A stretch of DNA of 12,518 bases, from NCBI GenBank assembly GCA_030837935.1, contig JAUQXU010000072.1:1-12518 (forward strand), in the 5' to 3' direction. Both the position numbers and the translations under genes were made by a program. Shown here in pieces: positions 1 to 6,856 of this stretch. Position 1 is the stretch's first letter. Each line of letters starts with the position of its first letter. This DNA is from Candidatus Brocadia sp. (GTDB lineage: Bacteria; Planctomycetota; Brocadiia; Brocadiales; Brocadiaceae). Below the pieces are notes generated by a model, which did not search any database, was not told the origin of the DNA, and was given only the letters and a program-made list of their open reading frames with translations.

Positions 1-256
1 GGATGGTCTCACAGGTCAGTATCGGCAATTCTTCCCGGTCATCAGGAAACAGCGCCACTTGTTTTGCCTTGGGCTTTTCACCCGAAACCGCCTCTATCGT
101 CCGAACCCATCCCGCCCGTTGGTTATCATTGAGTTCTCCCAAATAGAGAACTTGCCGATGCACCACTCTTCTTCCGCTAACCCGGCGGTTCTCTACTACG
201 CTCCAATACCGATGTGTTTTTCCATCTTTCGTCCGTGATTTTGCTCGGAGAAACAT
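1..256 (-). CDS. IS transposase, N-terminal fragment cut by the window edge (IS1634/IS4-superfamily-like)
   Basis: The frame opens at an ATG at 256-254 and runs off the window start without a stop, giving 85 residues. It begins MFLRAKSRTKDGKTHRYWSV and continues through a Val/Arg-rich stretch (VVENRR, RRVVHRQVLYLGEL) to a segment near residue 70 reading QVALFPDDRE. This pattern (FLR..K.RTKDGK.HRYW.VVENRR...R.VLYLGEL) matches from memory the N-terminus of DDE transposases usually filed under IS1634 or related IS4-superfamily groups. The catalytic DDE residues would lie in the missing part, so activity cannot be judged. No good ribosome-binding site is visible. The transposase call is fairly sure; the exact IS family is not. 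Confidence 0.72.
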   Translation of the reverse strand, partial: MFLRAKSRTKDGKTHRYWSVVENRRVSGRRVVHRQVLYLGELNDNQRAGWVRTIEAVSGEKPKAKQVALFPDDREELPILTCETI

Positions 257-467
257 GCAAGCATTTTCGCAGTTTCCCCTGAATGCGTCAATAGGGTAGG
301 TCGGCACTGCAAGCCGTTTTGAAAATTCACCCCTTTAATATCAAGGGTTTCCCGGTGTTACCTGCCCAAAAATAACCGTTTTTGGCTGCGAATTGCGAAA
401 GTCGGGCTAACGGTGGTATAGTTATGTTCAAGATAAGAAATAAAAATTCATTCTTATTGGATGCATT
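257..467. other. Non-coding flank of the left IS fragment
   Basis: This stretch upstream of the transposase start carries no convincing gene. It probably contains the IS end, perhaps around the segment near 375-412, but the other end of the element is outside the window, so no terminal inverted repeat or target duplication can be matched. A weak short inverted repeat (CCCTT...AAGGG) lies near 332-348. Confidence 0.35.
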
Positions 468-596
468 ATGCTGAATGAATATCAGAAAAGAGGGCTTTCG
501 ATAACCCTTCGTATTGTGGAAGAGACTATGCAGGATATTGAACGAATCTTACATAGCGAAACCCACATTGGTATTCTTTACGAATTGATCGATTAA
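468..596 (+). CDS. Small hypothetical ORF, 42 aa, possibly a truncated gene
   Basis: An ATG at 468 opens a 42-residue frame ending at TAA 594-596. The product starts MLNEYQKRGLSITLRIVEET and ends GILYELID. The composition looks protein-like: an amphipathic helix with regularly spaced Arg/Glu and no low-complexity sequence. A GGA about 8 nt before the ATG could serve as a weak ribosome-binding site. The start resembles small proteins of roughly 130-150 aa that I recall from related genomes, so this may be a gene cut short by a stop or deletion; the other frames after 596 do not restore an obvious continuation. It is the only plausible plus-strand gene here. Function unknown. Confidence 0.35.
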   Translation: MLNEYQKRGLSITLRIVEETMQDIERILHSETHIGILYELID

Positions 597-665
597 AGGA
601 GATCGACAACTTACCCCAGCATTGTTCAGGGAAAGCTTTTTCCGTAATGCCTTACCAAAAGTCTA

Positions 666-1673
666 TTACAGCAACATCTCGGCAATCTGAATGGCATTCA
701 GGGCGGCGCCCTTTCGAAGATTATCGCTCACAATCCATAGATTAATCCCATTCGCAAGGGACTCGTCCTCACGAATGCGTCCGACAAAAACATCGTCTTT
801 GCCTGTTGCATGTGTGGCGAGAGGATATAATTGATTGGCAACGTCATCTAACACCGTAACACCTGGCGCTTTTGAAAGCAGCTTTTTTACTTCTGCGGCA
901 GTTATTTTTTTCTCCGTTTCTACATTTACCGACTCGCTATGGCAGCGAACAACAGGTACACGAACGGTAGTTGCAGTCACCCGGATGCTGGCATCTCCCA
1001 TGATCTTTTTGGTCTCGTCCACCATCTTCATCTCCTCGGATGTATATCCATTGGAAAGGAACGCATTGCTCTGGGGAATCTGAGGCAGTACATTAAATGC
1101 AATCTGATGGGGAAACAGATTTCGTTTAAAACCTTCTTTGCCAGAAAGAATACTGGCCGTCTCCTTTTGCAGTTCATCAATAGCCTTAAGCCCGGCACCA
1201 GATACTGCCTGGTATGTCGAAACAACCACTCGCTTTATTCGCGCAACATCATGGATTGGTTTTAAGGCAACCACCATCTGAATCGTGGAGCAATTGGGAT
1301 TAGCGATCACTCCGTGATGTCTGGCAATCTCCTGAGGATTGACCTCAGGCACCACCAATGGTACATCGTCATCCATTCTAAATGCACTGGAATTATCTAC
1401 ACAAACAGCCCCACTCTCAATAGCATAAGGTACATATTCCCTGCTGATGCTTGCCCCTGCACTAAAAAGGGCAATCTTTATCCCCCGGAATGAATGCTTC
1501 GTTAATTCCTGTACGGTATGATCAGCCCCGCGAAACCGCATCTTTTTCCCGCTTGAACGTTTGGAGGCTAATAATCTCAATTCCTGAACCGGAAAATTTC
1601 TGCTTTCCAGAATCCTGATAAATTCCTCACCTACGGCGCCTGTTGCACCTACTACCGCCACATTTACCGTCAT
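666..1673 (-). CDS. asd: Aspartate-semialdehyde dehydrogenase
   Basis: A 335-residue NADP-dependent enzyme that reduces L-4-aspartyl phosphate to aspartate-4-semialdehyde, the branch point to diaminopimelate/lysine and to homoserine, threonine and methionine. It acts in the cytoplasm. The N-terminal Rossmann motif GATGAVG is at 9-15, the SAGAS loop at 71-75, the catalytic Cys at C128 in ANPNCST, and the motif YQAVSGAG at 154-161. The conserved Arg/His of the dimerisation domain lie in VRCHSESV, with H245. Length fits the family (about 330-370). The ATG at 1673 is preceded by GAAAGGAGC at 1685-1693, a strong ribosome-binding site although slightly distant. It lies 97 nt downstream of the RNase HII-like gene and has no obvious promoter of its own, so it may be co-transcribed from the promoter at 2755-2782. 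All key residues are present. Confidence 0.96.
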   Translation of the reverse strand: MTVNVAVVGATGAVGEEFIRILESRNFPVQELRLLASKRSSGKKMRFRGADHTVQELTKHSFRGIKIALFSAGASISREYVPYAIESGAVCVDNSSAFRMDDDVPLVVPEVNPQEIARHHGVIANPNCSTIQMVVALKPIHDVARIKRVVVSTYQAVSGAGLKAIDELQKETASILSGKEGFKRNLFPHQIAFNVLPQIPQSNAFLSNGYTSEEMKMVDETKKIMGDASIRVTATTVRVPVVRCHSESVNVETEKKITAAEVKKLLSKAPGVTVLDDVANQLYPLATHATGKDDVFVGRIREDESLANGINLWIVSDNLRKGAALNAIQIAEMLL

Positions 1674-1714
1674 CTTCTTCCGAAGCTCCTTTCATCGTTA
1701 AAAGCATCAGCTAT

Positions 1715-1741
1715 CGGCCGTCATCGTATAGCCTACGGCCG
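1715..1741. repeat. Inverted repeat between asd and the RNase HII-like gene
   Basis: CGGCCGT at 1715-1721 pairs with ACGGCCG at 1735-1741, seven perfect GC-rich base pairs with a 13-nt loop. It sits in the 97-nt gap. No T tract follows directly on the minus strand, so it is not a textbook intrinsic terminator. It could be an attenuating or mRNA-stabilising hairpin, or chance. Confidence 0.35.
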
Positions 1742-1770
1742 GTAATTCCTTATTCCTGAAGTCTGACTAT

Positions 1771-2730
1771 TTATTTAATACGTATGAGAATGTCATCTTG
1801 AATCGATTCTCTCTGTTTCATGTGAGCTGTCTGTGCTAAAAATCGCTGCGCATCGCTATAATAGCCTGCCGTCGGCTTTAACCCAGGGAGAAGTTGAAGC
1901 CAATATTGATTTTCCAACCGCATAAATAACTCCCGGATATACTTACTGAACATTGATGCAAGGGCCACCGCCATGCACATATCTTCGCCTTTTTCCACAA
2001 AGGATACCTTCATCTGCTTATGCGCAGCTTCCACTTCATAGGTTGAAACCCTGGCTCCTTCCTCTAAAACCCGTATATCAGCCACAGGCAGCTGATTTTT
2101 CAGGAGCTCCGTGTAAGTATTTCTGCCACCTTGTTTGTCAACAATCAAATGTATATGGCCGGTACATAAATTCCACAGCCTGGAAATAAGTACAGCACAC
2201 GCATTAAATAAAACAACAGACTTATTCCGTAACAATCTTACCTGCTCGTTAAATTCCCGCACGGTTACAATACAACTGCTTGCGTGGAAAAACCCCGCGC
2301 CGTGCTTATGAAAAGCATAGTGTAACAAATCTGCATAATGTAAAACAGCAGCAGTGTTTGTGGTTAAAGGCAAGGGATAATCCTTCCCGGCATACCACGG
2401 ATAACGAGCGAGAACTCCGCTGTTATTGCACGATAAACTGTTGAGCAGGTGACAAAAGGACGTGATTTTTAAACCCTTTTGATGGAGAAAGGAAAGAACA
2501 CCTTCTTCCAATGGTTTCAATCCATTGTTTGTATGATATAATTTTTTACTATCCCGAACAGCAAGTCTCTGTTTTCTGCCCTTGAGGTCATCTGAAACAG
2601 CATCCTTCAATAAATCCCACAGGGAATGGTCCGCCTTTTCATCCGGCACATCAAATGCAGTGATAGTAATCACCATAGGTCCAAGTACTGGACCATATCC
2701 GGCCTCATCGATACCTGCTATAATTGCCAT
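1771..2730 (-). CDS. RNase HII-like protein with enlarged middle region and DEDE-type active site
   Basis: The 319-residue product opens directly on the RNase HII signature: GIDEAGYGPVLGP at 6-18 supplies the acidic pair D8/E9, and DSKKL at 60-64 matches the family's DSK motif. A third acid fits D198 in LIVDKQGGR. The helix normally containing the fourth Asp (ASxxAKxxRD) reads ASMFSKYIRE, placing E267 there. RNase H2-type enzymes cut RNA in RNA/DNA hybrids and remove misincorporated ribonucleotides. Typical RNase HII is about 200 aa; here the gap between the first and third acids is about 190 residues instead of about 92, so roughly 95 residues are inserted. The Glu at position four recalls RNase HIII, but the TBP-like N-terminal domain of HIII is absent. 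It heads a unit with asd, preceded by a clear promoter; the ribosome-binding site is weak. The fold is likely; true RNase H activity is uncertain. Confidence 0.75.
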   Translation of the reverse strand: MAIIAGIDEAGYGPVLGPMVITITAFDVPDEKADHSLWDLLKDAVSDDLKGRKQRLAVRDSKKLYHTNNGLKPLEEGVLSFLHQKGLKITSFCHLLNSLSCNNSGVLARYPWYAGKDYPLPLTTNTAAVLHYADLLHYAFHKHGAGFFHASSCIVTVREFNEQVRLLRNKSVVLFNACAVLISRLWNLCTGHIHLIVDKQGGRNTYTELLKNQLPVADIRVLEEGARVSTYEVEAAHKQMKVSFVEKGEDMCMAVALASMFSKYIRELFMRLENQYWLQLLPGLKPTAGYYSDAQRFLAQTAHMKQRESIQDDILIRIK

Positions 2731-2754
2731 AGGAAAATATCCAAAGAATACGTT

Positions 2755-2782
2755 ATTATATCGCCTTATGAATGAAAGTCAA
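2755..2782 (-). promoter_or_regulatory. Sigma70-like promoter for the RNase HII-like gene and probably asd
   Basis: Read on the minus strand, TTGACT (2782-2777) is followed after 16 nt by a perfect TATAAT (2760-2755). Transcription would start near 2748, leaving a short leader of about 18 nt before the ATG at 2730. This near-consensus match in the 150-nt gap after the M20 gene indicates a separate transcription unit. Confidence 0.72.
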
Positions 2783-2880
2783 AACGAAACTCCTGCGCTC
2801 AATTTTCCTGTTTATTTTATTGATATTCGAACCCGTTACCGGCAGAACTAACTGTGCAATACACTGTTCTTAATCTTCAT

Positions 2881-4065
2881 TTACGGGCAACAGGCAATAT
2901 ACGTAAACAGGGCTGAACCCATGTAAAGCACGTCTTCGTCCAATACGAAACGGGGGCTGTGTAACGGTTGGCTTGCACCCTTTTCCAGATTTCCTGATCC
3001 TAAAAAAACGTAAGCCCCTGGTATCTTTTCCAGGTAATAGGAAAAATCCTCTCCGCCCATCTTGGGATCTATATGCTCTGCCGATTTTGCGCCAAATAAT
3101 GCGACGATCTTATCGTGTATGAAATCCACCTGTGATTGTGGATTATTAAGCGGAGGATGCCCCTTGAGATACTCAAATTGATATGTGGCGTTATTGAGGG
3201 AAGTAATCCCGCGAATAGTTTCCTCCAGCAATATCGGCATCTTGTATCTTAATTCCTTGGAAAGGGTTCTCACCGTACCTATGATCTTCACTTTATCCGG
3301 AATAACGTTGAAGGTTGTTCCGCCCGAGATTTGGCATAAAGAAACGACACAGGGGGACAGGGGATTTACCTTGCGAGAGGTAATCGTCTGAATTGCTAAT
3401 ATAACCTCGGCTGCAATAACGATAGGGTCAACACATAAGTGAGGGGTGGAGGCGTGTCCGCCTTTTCCGATAATGGTAATGACAATGCGGTCAGTGGCGG
3501 CCATCGTGGCTCCTGCCCGCACTCCAAAGGTGCCAGATGGGATATTCGGATCAATATGTAATCCGTAAATCTCATTCACATCCTTTAAAACACCCTGCTC
3601 TACCATAAATTTTGCACCACCCGGATGTTGTTCTTCGCAAGGTTGAAAGATGAATTTTATCTGTCGTTTGAGTTTATCCTTCAACTGTACCATAAGTTTT
3701 GCAGCACCCAGGAGCATTGCCATGTTAGCATCATGTCCACAGGCATGGGACACCCCTTCGTTTTGGGATTTAAATTCAAGGTCGTTTTCCTCGGTTATCG
3801 GCAAGGCATCCATATCGGCACGAAAGGCGACAGTACCTGACGCCCCATCAACCTGAAGGGTCGCTACGACTCCCGTTTTTGCAATATCTGTTTCTACCTG
3901 AAGTCCCATCTGTTTCAATTCCTCAGCGATAACGCCAGAGGTATGGATTTCGGCAAAACCGGTTTCAGGGTGTTTGTGGAAATCCCTCCGCATCCTGATA
4001 ACGTAATCGTGCGCCTCTTTGGCGTGGGCCAGTATTTCTTGTATAAGTATTTTATTGTGCATCAT
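2881..4065 (-). CDS. M20D-family amidohydrolase (N-acyl-amino-acid deacylase type)
   Basis: A 394-residue cytoplasmic metallohydrolase that cleaves an amide between an acyl group and an amino acid. The metal-binding set of the M20D branch is complete: RADMDALP at 82-89, C109 and H111 in HACGHDANM, the acidic pair E144/E145 in QPCEEQHPGGA, H170 in YGLHIDP, and H369 in PLHSPRF near the C-terminus. The MGGEDFSYY motif is also present. Relatives include hippurate and indoleacetyl-amino-acid hydrolases and N-acetyl-diaminopimelate deacetylase, so substrate cannot be read from sequence. It lies 70 nt after the epimerase stop, across a hairpin. In this context an N-acetylglutamate or N-acyl dipeptide substrate is attractive; the nearby asd also keeps N-acetyl-DAP possible. 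The start has two tandem Met codons and no clear ribosome-binding site. Confidence 0.9.
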   Translation of the reverse strand: MMHNKILIQEILAHAKEAHDYVIRMRRDFHKHPETGFAEIHTSGVIAEELKQMGLQVETDIAKTGVVATLQVDGASGTVAFRADMDALPITEENDLEFKSQNEGVSHACGHDANMAMLLGAAKLMVQLKDKLKRQIKFIFQPCEEQHPGGAKFMVEQGVLKDVNEIYGLHIDPNIPSGTFGVRAGATMAATDRIVITIIGKGGHASTPHLCVDPIVIAAEVILAIQTITSRKVNPLSPCVVSLCQISGGTTFNVIPDKVKIIGTVRTLSKELRYKMPILLEETIRGITSLNNATYQFEYLKGHPPLNNPQSQVDFIHDKIVALFGAKSAEHIDPKMGGEDFSYYLEKIPGAYVFLGSGNLEKGASQPLHSPRFVLDEDVLYMGSALFTYIACCP

Positions 4066-4105
4066 TTGTTTTTGAAGGTCTATTTTTATCCTCTACACGA
4101 ACAAA

Positions 4106-4129
4106 CACGGACAAACAAGTTTGTCCGTG
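4106..4129. repeat. Perfect hairpin between epimerase and M20 genes
   Basis: CACGGACAAAC (4106-4116) and GTTTGTCCGTG (4119-4129) form eleven perfect base pairs around a 2-nt centre (fully self-complementary apart from the two A). It begins 6 nt after the epimerase stop. On the minus strand it is followed by TTTGTTCGTG, only weakly T-rich. It could be a transcript-processing hairpin, a partial terminator, or a dispersed palindromic repeat of the genome. Confidence 0.6.
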
Positions 4130-4135
4130 CCACCC

Positions 4136-5176
4136 TTACATAGACGGCAAGGGAACGCCACTGCGTGCCCCCGCTCCTAATCCGTTACCATCCGGCAATG
4201 TCAATTTCCCCTTATCAACGGTTGCCCCTCTGTAAGGGTCATTTGTAACAAGGAGATGCCCGTCGAGATCGATATAGTCAACCAATGACGTCAGATGGGC
4301 GGCTGCTGTGATAGATACCGAACTTTCGATGTTACAACCGATCATTATTTTAAGACCGTGCGCACGGGCCGTGTAAATCATCCGAAGCGCTTCACGAATT
4401 CCACCGCACTTCATCAGTTTAATGTTAATCCCGTCTACTGCATCTGAAAATGCGGGTATGTCTTTTGAATCTTTTATATCTTCATCAACAAAGACAGGGA
4501 TTTTTACGTGACGTCTGATCTGCCGAAGCGATTCAATGCTGCCAACGGGAAACGGCTGTTCTACAAGCTCAACGCCGAGGTCTTCCATAAGGTTCAATTT
4601 TTTTATTGCCTCGTCTGGCGTCCAACCGGTATTGGCGTCAACACGAAAGACGGCTGTAGTCATTTTGCGGAGCTCTCTCAATATCTCTATATCGTCTTTA
4701 AAACCTACCTTTATTTTGAGTATAGGAAAATCCTTCGCCTCCTCCACTTTTTTACCCATCTTTTCCGGGGTGTCAATTCCTATGGTAAACGATGTTATCT
4801 TTGATTCCGGCTTGTTTAAACCCAAAAGCCGATAAAGGGGTATTTTCAGCTTCTTGCCAATTATATCATGAAGAGCAATATCAATTGATGCGCGTGCTGC
4901 TGCACTTTTGGGAAATTCATTTTTAAGGCGGTTCGTTATATCTTCTACCTGGAAGGGATCACTCTGGTTTAAGAGGTCTGCGGACTGAGCAAGTACGCTG
5001 GAAACGCTATTTACATCCTCTCCAAAGTAGCTGGTAGGAGCTGCCTCTCCCAGTCCGATTACTTCGCCATTATCTTGTAATAAAACGATGACATTATTTT
5101 GAATAGTGCGGGTTTCTCTGGCAATCTGGAAGGTGTGCTTCAGTTTTAAATCTAAGGGATGAAATGTGAGTTTCAT
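4136..5176 (-). CDS. Enolase-superfamily epimerase (dipeptide epimerase / DgcA-like)
   Basis: The 346-residue product belongs to the muconate-lactonising branch of the enolase superfamily, which uses two opposed lysines to epimerise the alpha carbon of a carboxylate. Visible active-site parts are KIKVG with K154/K156 on the second barrel strand, metal ligands D180 (RVDANTGW), E206 (VEQPFP) and D231 (FVDEDIKDS), K253 in NIKLMKCGG, and a DLDG motif at 303-306 that in L-Ala-D/L-Glu epimerase binds the substrate ammonium group. An N-terminal capping domain covers about 1-120. The ATG overlaps the upstream DUF1611 stop as ATGA and has no ribosome-binding site of its own, so translation is probably coupled. 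The DUF1611 partner suggests the N-acetyl-D-glutamate racemase (DgcA) role; L-Ala-D/L-Glu epimerisation in murein recycling is the main alternative. Confidence 0.9.
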   Translation of the reverse strand: MKLTFHPLDLKLKHTFQIARETRTIQNNVIVLLQDNGEVIGLGEAAPTSYFGEDVNSVSSVLAQSADLLNQSDPFQVEDITNRLKNEFPKSAAARASIDIALHDIIGKKLKIPLYRLLGLNKPESKITSFTIGIDTPEKMGKKVEEAKDFPILKIKVGFKDDIEILRELRKMTTAVFRVDANTGWTPDEAIKKLNLMEDLGVELVEQPFPVGSIESLRQIRRHVKIPVFVDEDIKDSKDIPAFSDAVDGINIKLMKCGGIREALRMIYTARAHGLKIMIGCNIESSVSITAAAHLTSLVDYIDLDGHLLVTNDPYRGATVDKGKLTLPDGNGLGAGARSGVPLPSM

Positions 5177-6219
5177 GGTAAGAGGGAAGAGACGCTATCG
5201 ATCAATTTGTCCACACCAAACTTGATGGGATCAGTAGCCGGAAGCTTTGTTTCCTTCTCCGCCTTTAGAATCTCCTGTAAGGCGTCATGGTCAGACATAC
5301 CAAAGCAGTTGAGTGCAATGCCAAGCACCTTACAAGGGTAAACAGGCTGCGCCAATTTTTCATAGAGTTCGATCAGGTAAGGGAAAGGCAAAATGGGAAA
5401 ATCGTTGAAATGCCGCAACGTCTTCCGTGTCGGTTGATGGCACAAGATAAGGCCCTGGGGAGCGGAACCATGCAGCAGGCCAAGGGTAACACCCGAATAT
5501 GCCGGATGTACAATGGTACCTTGTCCCTCGATACTTAATAGTTCATAGTGGGCGCGGTCGAGCACAAGTTTTTCCGCAGCCCCGGAAATGAAATCGGAAA
5601 TGACATGATCCACGGCAATTCCGCTGCCATTGATCATAATTCCCGTCTGCCCTGTGGCCACAAAGCACGCGTTAATACCCCGCTTCTTAGCGGTATTTGT
5701 TATTTCAATCGAAGTCACCATTTTTCCTATATTGCAGTCCGAACCTACCGTAAGGATGCGTAATGTCTTTGTCTCTTTTGCCTTTCCGGTGCCGAGGGGA
5801 ATATCTTCAGGAGGTTTACGGACATCCCAGATTTCCACCTGATGATCGTGTGCCAGCTGGCGAAATTCAGGGTCATCGCCCACGTGGCAATGGAGGCCGC
5901 TAATAATATGGAGCCTGTTTTTTAAAGCATCCACGATGTGCTTGCGCCATTCGGCTGGCAGCATGCCGCCGGGAGGCGCAATGCCAATAAGGAGTGCCGT
6001 GGGTTTAAGATGTAATGTCTCGCCGACAGTACTGACAACGGGGATTCCTTTCCCGATACCGATAATCGACTCGGGGGTTTTTCCTGCGTTAACACGGTCT
6101 ACAAGTGCAACCACGTCTTCTTTGCAATAGCGAATGATGCTGACAGCAGTTTTTGCACCGAAGACATCAAGCCTTCCTTCAGTTAAAATGACGAGTCTGC
6201 GATTATGGATGGAATTCAT
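5173..6219 (-). CDS. DUF1611 family protein, DgcN-like putative D-glutamate N-acetyltransferase
   Basis: This 348-residue protein shows the two-part DUF1611 layout: a Rossmann-like N-terminal domain (about 8-145, with GRLDVFGAKTA at 15-25 and GIAPPGG at 79-85) and a P-loop C-terminal domain starting near 154. The P-loop reads GSDCNIGK at 159-166, followed by ATGQTGIMI (188-196), DHVISDFISGAAE (204-216) and EGQGTIVHPAYSGVTLG (231-247), all typical of the family. Members paired with an enolase-superfamily racemase have been reported as DgcN, acting with DgcA in conversion of D-glutamate to L-glutamate through N-acetyl intermediates. The gene starts 8 nt after the GcvH-like stop and overlaps the epimerase by four bases, so the three form an operon. 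No strong ribosome-binding site precedes it. Family assignment is firm; the reaction is inferred from context. Confidence 0.85.
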   Translation of the reverse strand: MNSIHNRRLVILTEGRLDVFGAKTAVSIIRYCKEDVVALVDRVNAGKTPESIIGIGKGIPVVSTVGETLHLKPTALLIGIAPPGGMLPAEWRKHIVDALKNRLHIISGLHCHVGDDPEFRQLAHDHQVEIWDVRKPPEDIPLGTGKAKETKTLRILTVGSDCNIGKMVTSIEITNTAKKRGINACFVATGQTGIMINGSGIAVDHVISDFISGAAEKLVLDRAHYELLSIEGQGTIVHPAYSGVTLGLLHGSAPQGLILCHQPTRKTLRHFNDFPILPFPYLIELYEKLAQPVYPCKVLGIALNCFGMSDHDALQEILKAEKETKLPATDPIKFGVDKLIDSVSSLLP

Positions 6220-6227
6220 AGAAAAGG

Positions 6228-6674
6228 CTATTTCCGCCGCTTCCCTTTCATGGTTTTGGAGCGTCGTTTTCGCTGTTTCAGCGGGGAAAAGTGTTGTGTT
6301 TTACCAAGGTGCGACATATATTCCCTGGCACTCAATAATTTTTTGAGGAGATGCGTCTCTTTTGTTACGAACTTTATTAACCAGCCATGGTTGTAAGGAT
6401 CATCAGTTAAGGTATTCAGGTTTTCGTAAAGACGTTCGTTTACTGCAATAATCTCACCGTCCATGGGCGATGTGATATCAAGCAGCTTATCTAATGATTC
6501 TACTTCTCCAAAGGAGATACCTGACAGGATTTCTTCTCCTACCTTCGGGAGATCCAGGAATAAGAGGTCATCAAGTTCATCAACAATAAATTTTGTAAGA
6601 CCAACCGTAACTGCCTTGTTATCCCAAAAAAACCATTCGTGCGTTGTTGCATATTTTAAATGCTCTGGAATCAT
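6228..6674 (-). CDS. GcvH-like (lipoyl-domain) protein lacking the canonical lipoyl lysine
   Basis: The 148-residue product resembles glycine cleavage H protein from its start (MIPEHLKYATTHEW) through VTVGLT, LDLPKVGEEI, ITSPMDGEIIAVN (67-79) and DPYNHGWLIKF. GcvH carries lipoate on the Lys of ESVKAASD; here the aligned stretch is ESLDKLLD (59-66), so Asp62 occupies the lipoyl site and a Lys (K63) stands one position later. The tail from about 132 is strongly basic (PLKQRKRRSK, ending KGKRRK) and extends beyond normal GcvH (about 125-130 aa). I chose the ATG at 6674 because GAGGT sits 8 nt upstream; a GTG at 6689 in the same frame would put that site inside the gene. It leads the DUF1611-epimerase operon from the promoter at 6718-6746. 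Function is unknown; classical glycine cleavage is doubtful without the lysine or other gcv genes nearby. Confidence 0.82.
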   Translation of the reverse strand: MIPEHLKYATTHEWFFWDNKAVTVGLTKFIVDELDDLLFLDLPKVGEEILSGISFGEVESLDKLLDITSPMDGEIIAVNERLYENLNTLTDDPYNHGWLIKFVTKETHLLKKLLSAREYMSHLGKTQHFSPLKQRKRRSKTMKGKRRK

Positions 6675-6717
6675 AACATAATACCTCACAACAAATTATA
6701 ACTTTTAATATTAACAA

Positions 6718-6746
6718 ATCGTAGCATAGGACATCGTGGTTGTCAA
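6718..6746 (-). promoter_or_regulatory. Sigma70-like promoter of the GcvH-like/DUF1611/epimerase operon
   Basis: On the minus strand a perfect TTGACA (6746-6741) is followed after 17 nt by TACGAT (6723-6718), preceded by TGC as an extended -10. Transcription would begin near 6711, about 37 nt before the chosen ATG at 6674, with the GAGGT ribosome-binding site at 6683-6687. Confidence 0.75.
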
Positions 6747-6856
6747 GGATAATTGATTTTAGTGGTATACGAAGACATATACCCGGGGATATCAATCAAA
6801 TGAAGCAGAAATATGATGCGTGGGGAAAGAAGCGGGAACTGAAAAATTTATGAAGT

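Noticed and set aside
835..1265. Plus-strand open frames antisense to asd
   Set aside because: They overlap the well-supported asd gene, including its C-terminal domain, and have no recognisable product.
1715..1741. Intrinsic terminator after the RNase HII-like gene
   Set aside because: The stem is only seven pairs with a 13-nt loop, and no T tract follows, so it is listed as an inverted repeat only.
2839..2873. Hairpin terminator after the M20 gene
   Set aside because: The arms (AACAGTG/CACAGTT) contain a mismatch and no T run follows on the minus strand.
4508..4835. Plus-strand open frames of about 98 codons within the epimerase gene
   Set aside because: They lie antisense to a gene with full catalytic motifs, with shadow-like composition and no start signals.
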